Shown one piece after another: positions 60,580 through 64,000 of a stretch of DNA of 64,000 nt (position 1 is the first letter of the stretch; each line of letters starts with the position of its first letter). Under the pieces are notes generated by a model. It searched no databases, was not told where the DNA came from, and saw only the letters and a program-made list of their open reading frames with translations. Location of the stretch: assembly GCA_951799445.1 (NCBI GenBank), contig OX637287.1, forward strand, positions 34,552,224 to 34,616,223, read 5' to 3'. Made by a program: the position numbers and the translations under genes. The stretch comes from Pseudisothecium myosuroides. Lineage: Eukaryota; Streptophyta; Bryopsida; Hypnales; Lembophyllaceae.

Positions 60580-63256
60580 ACCGTAATGTTCACTTATACC
60601 GAGTCAATTCAGACTGAAGGTTCACAAGGATGACATTGTATTCTATCGGCCTTGCATTGACAAGTGGAAGCTAAGGTCCATATGTAGTGATCGAATGTTT
60701 GAGGACTGTCTGAATTTGCTATCGAAAATCGAGTCAGTGCTACAGTAAGGAATAGCCACTCGTACGGTAGCAGTTCGTTTGAAGTTACTAGCAGGAAAAA
60801 TCCGTGGAAGCATTCCAAGGTTGACTTTGATTGGAAGGGCATTGGATTTCCATCGTGATTCCTGGGTCACTGTTCCTCAAATTCAATGGCGTGGCGTGAT
60901 ACATAACTTTGAATCTGTTGATGTGATTGAGGCATTGCTTGTAATTAAGAAAGTAACTACTGTAGAAATGTTGATAAGTTGCCGCTTTCAAGTAGATGCT
61001 TGGGGCAGCATTGGTAGTTCAAAATCAGGCGGCTTGCTGAAAATCCGGAGATAGTAGAGGATTAACCGATATTTCGTGAAAATGGCGGTATTCCATTAGA
61101 CCGTCCGGTCTGAAATTTATACTAGTTCTAGACTTTAGGACTAAAGAAGAAATTGAATGGAAAACTGGTGGATTTCATATGCCAATTTCACGGAATTTCC
61201 CATATATGGATGTAGTCATGCTCACAGAGAGGATGATTTTATTGTTGGGGCAACAAACTAAACAAACTCAATTGCCAAAAAAAACATGTCATACATTGCC
61301 ACCAAATCCCACAGAGGGCTTTAAATTCTACTTCCAATAGGGCCTAGTTACATGTCCACCTCGTCGAGTCATTTTTTCAGTATCTTTCTTTTCTTAGATG
61401 AATCCTCTACACAATCATGGGAAAATTTGGGTGGCTCATTTGTATGAGTTTGTCCAACAATCTGACAACACTAATGTGAAGTTCTCTCAAGACTCTCTAA
61501 ATATTAGGAGCTTTTCATGGAAGAAAATAAGAAAAAAAGATAAAGAAGTTAGAACTATTGACCTCTTATTTGGATTTAAAAAAACTAAAATAGAGCATTT
61601 GTGAGGTTGGATGCACTTGTCATGCACTCTTTAGGGGTCCACATTTTTTTAGAAGACTTGTGATCTCTTTGACAAATTGGGAAAATAAAAGTAAACATGT
61701 GACTAATGTTGTCCCTGCAAAGATGCAAGGATGGGAGTTAGTTGAAAACTAATTCTCAGTGTTAATGGTTTAGTTCATCAAAAGATTAAGATGCACTTTG
61801 AAAGAGCATCCTTAAAACCTAAGATCGACCATCTCTACCATTACACTCTAAACATGACAAGTTATAATTTAACTCCTTAAAAGACCAAAGGATAGACAAT
61901 CCAAATTTCCAAAATCATGGAGGTGTAGTATAAAATGCAACTTAGAATCATAATATAACGATGACTTTTAAACAAAAGTTATAAAGTATGCTCCATAGAT
62001 CATATCCAAATAGGTAATTCATCTACTAAGCTAATCAATATTTTCAACCAAATATAGAACTGACAATTGAAATTTTCTTCTAAAATTTATTATTGATTGA
62101 ATATCTATGTTTATCAAAAGTTTTTTTTTCCTGCAGGTTTAAAATGTTAGGTTGCACTTGCATTGAATTTTAAGGTATTTATTTTACTTATTTTTTGAAA
62201 AAGTCATTTTTTGAACTGAGAAATTAGTTTTTGAAGTCAAACATAATAATATAGCTATACACCTAGAGCTATAGAAACTTTGCAAAAAAATATTTATGAA
62301 ATCTATATTGTACAAATGTAAGAGAACTAACACAAGAACCTACAAATACTTAGAGTGAAAGATTTTTGTTTTCAACATCCAAAGGATCTTTTTGAAATAG
62401 TAGAGCTGAAATTTTAATGGTCTTTTTGCATAGTAGAAAAGCATATTCGTAACAAAAGAAATCTAAAAATATATTATTTTGTATCTTCCTCATGAGTGCA
62501 AACAACACTCCCATTGCGCGCAATTTCTGAACAATGAAGATGATTCTAAGATCAATATTTTGGTGAAATCTCATCACTATAAACTATTCCCAAATGCCCA
62601 ATTTTCAGTTTTTTTTAGAATTGTTTTTTCTATTTTTTACAAATTAAAATGTGAAATTACAATGCAAGTGTCCATTTTCTTGAGATTTTGCACTTTTCTA
62701 GTTCTCCTACTTAGAGAATTTTTCTACGCTTTTCCTTCCTAGGGTACCTTCTTCTTGAAGGTGTATACATTAAATATATTTTTCACATTTTTTTAAAATT
62801 GATTTTTTAATTATAAAACCCTCCCGAAAGAAAAAATGAGTACTGTGGAAAACGCTGTGCTTTTTGAATGGTCTTTCTTGCAATGACCCAACTAAAAGTT
62901 CATGTGATTTTCTCAAGGGTGCAACTAATTTTATGGAATACTTTGTCTATTTCACTTTGTTTCTCATGCAACTTTCAAAGTTGAAAGAACTCATGAACAA
63001 CTTCAAACCTCTATATCTTTTATTATATTCTTTCATTGTTTAAATTGATTTAAAAATTGAGTCCAAAGGGGTGCAATTAGTCTAGGTGGTAATGTAATGT
63101 TTACTACATTGATTACTGATTACACTTACTTTTATGAGGTCAAAAGAAAAATACTTCATGAATCTTTGAGTTGGATTTAAAAGCATACCACTATTGACTG
63201 CCTGGGAGTGATTTTTAACCTGAGGATTCAAATGTTCATAAGCGCAAAGAGCACTG
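60580..63256. other. Upstream region of the SRPBCC gene, then AT-rich DNA
   Basis: Up to about 61070 the composition is gene-like and may include the promoter of the minus-strand SRPBCC gene, but no domain is seen in the short frames there (for example 60779-61054). Beyond that the sequence is AT-rich and featureless. Confidence 0.5.
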
Positions 63257-63488
63257 CACAAAATAGTGAAATTAGGTTGCCTTACATCAAGAAAATTACT
63301 TTACAAGCCATCAAAGCCAACAAATATCTCTACAAATATTTTTGTTTGTATATATGGAGGTTCATGAGTTCCAATTACAACAATACTTAATTCAAAAGTA
63401 GTGCATTCTTGTAAATAAACAATAAATACTCATATAGTGTAGAATGTCGAGAAATTAGTGAGGGGCAACCTAATTTCACTATTTTGTG
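63257..63488. mobile_element. 232-bp MITE with 25-bp perfect terminal inverted repeats
   Basis: Left terminus 63257-63281 begins CACAAAATAGTGAAATTAGG; right terminus 63464-63488 is its exact reverse complement. The segment TAGTGTAGAATGTCGAGAAA before the right end is shared almost base for base with the element at 17073-17620. No target duplication could be confirmed. Confidence 0.85.
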
Positions 63489-64000
63489 TGGTGAGTGATG
63501 ACAACAGGAAACCGAGAATCTTGGCATGAATCCTGTTTATCATATTGCCTGGTTTAAAAGTTCATGATACTTCCACACCACCCCTTGGTCGTTCTAGAGT
63601 ATTTGAGGTCGTTCTAGAGTATTTGAGCAATTAAGCTCCCTTTCAAAGTCATCAAACAAAAATAATGTTACAGATCTTTTTAATTGAATGGGTTTCATTA
63701 ATGAGTGGCACAGCTTTTAGACATGTTCAAACATTCCAACCTGGACTTTTCTCAGACACCACTGTGGCTCCACAGACAGACAGATCTTGCCACTTGCTTT
63801 GTTCTGGCTGTCGTCACAATCACGAACTGCTTACTGATACTGCCATGAAGGAACATCGCACACTATTACGCAAACAAAAATTAGTCACCAGCTCTGATTC
63901 CGACGCAACGTGTAATGATGTGCTTGGGTGCAGATTCCATATGTTGCAGCCTCCTCACGCAACAACTGGGAAGACTCAAGCACTGCACGTACCTAGGATT
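63489..64000. other. Right-edge sequence, no gene recognised
   Basis: Contains a 21-bp direct duplication (GGTCGTTCTAGAGTATTTGA at about 63588 and 63609). GC content rises after about 63700, suggesting that a gene may lie just beyond the window. Confidence 0.45.

Overview
The window looks like a stretch of nuclear genome from a land plant, most likely a non-seed plant (fern, lycophyte or bryophyte) with a large, repeat-rich genome. It is AT-rich and gene-poor. The host genes have GT-AG introns, the splicing factor has the plant-type KH/zinc-knuckle/RRM layout, and most of the DNA is decayed transposon. I cannot name the species.

Host genes. (1) 59-594, minus strand, left edge: the N-terminal part of a CDC50/LEM3 (ALIS) flippase subunit, broken by an in-frame stop. 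(2) 3674-4268, minus: a small single-exon gene resembling DUF3990-type ADP-ribosyltransferase folds, also interrupted by a stop. (3) 12699-16817, minus: an intact 11-exon mitochondrial carrier of the MTM1/SLC25A39-40 type, reconstructed exon by exon (433 codons plus stop). (4) 29410-32382, minus: an uninterrupted 990-residue splicing factor SF1/branch-point-binding protein with three tandem 22-residue repeats at its N terminus. (5) about 59471-60474, minus: a SRPBCC/Bet v1-fold gene (polyketide cyclase or lachrymatory-factor-synthase-like) with at least two exons and an unresolved 3' end.

Mobile DNA. The best-defined element is a 4.17-kb Tc1/mariner-pogo transposon (46622-50789) with 16-bp perfect terminal inverted repeats (TIRs), a TA duplication and a decayed transposase; it sits at the edge of a decayed antisense chromovirus (Ty3/gypsy) integrase. 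Downstream of that integrase is a candidate LTR (44213-44561) carrying an array of heat-shock-element-like motifs just upstream of a TATA box. Two ~5-kb blocks (37.29-42.37 kb and 51.05-56.1 kb) are colinear, diverged copies of one LTR-retrotransposon-like family with little coding capacity. Five copies of a ~930-bp non-coding element occur; two are complete and have TTAA target duplications and CCCCTAAAGG termini, as expected of piggyBac-type non-autonomous elements. Other structures are a 1.07-kb fold-back element (18437-19511) splitting a ~245-bp satellite-like array, two related MITEs (17.07-17.62 kb and 63257-63488), a CACTA-ended MITE (9249-9446), short tandem repeats and an AT-dinucleotide tract.

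The genes do not form a pathway; they are unrelated housekeeping genes separated by nested transposon debris. I found no CRISPR array, no rRNA and no convincing complete tRNA. The most promising unfamiliar items are the TTAA element family, the heat-shock-element LTR, and the spliced-leader-like mini-exon shared by the two 5-kb blocks.
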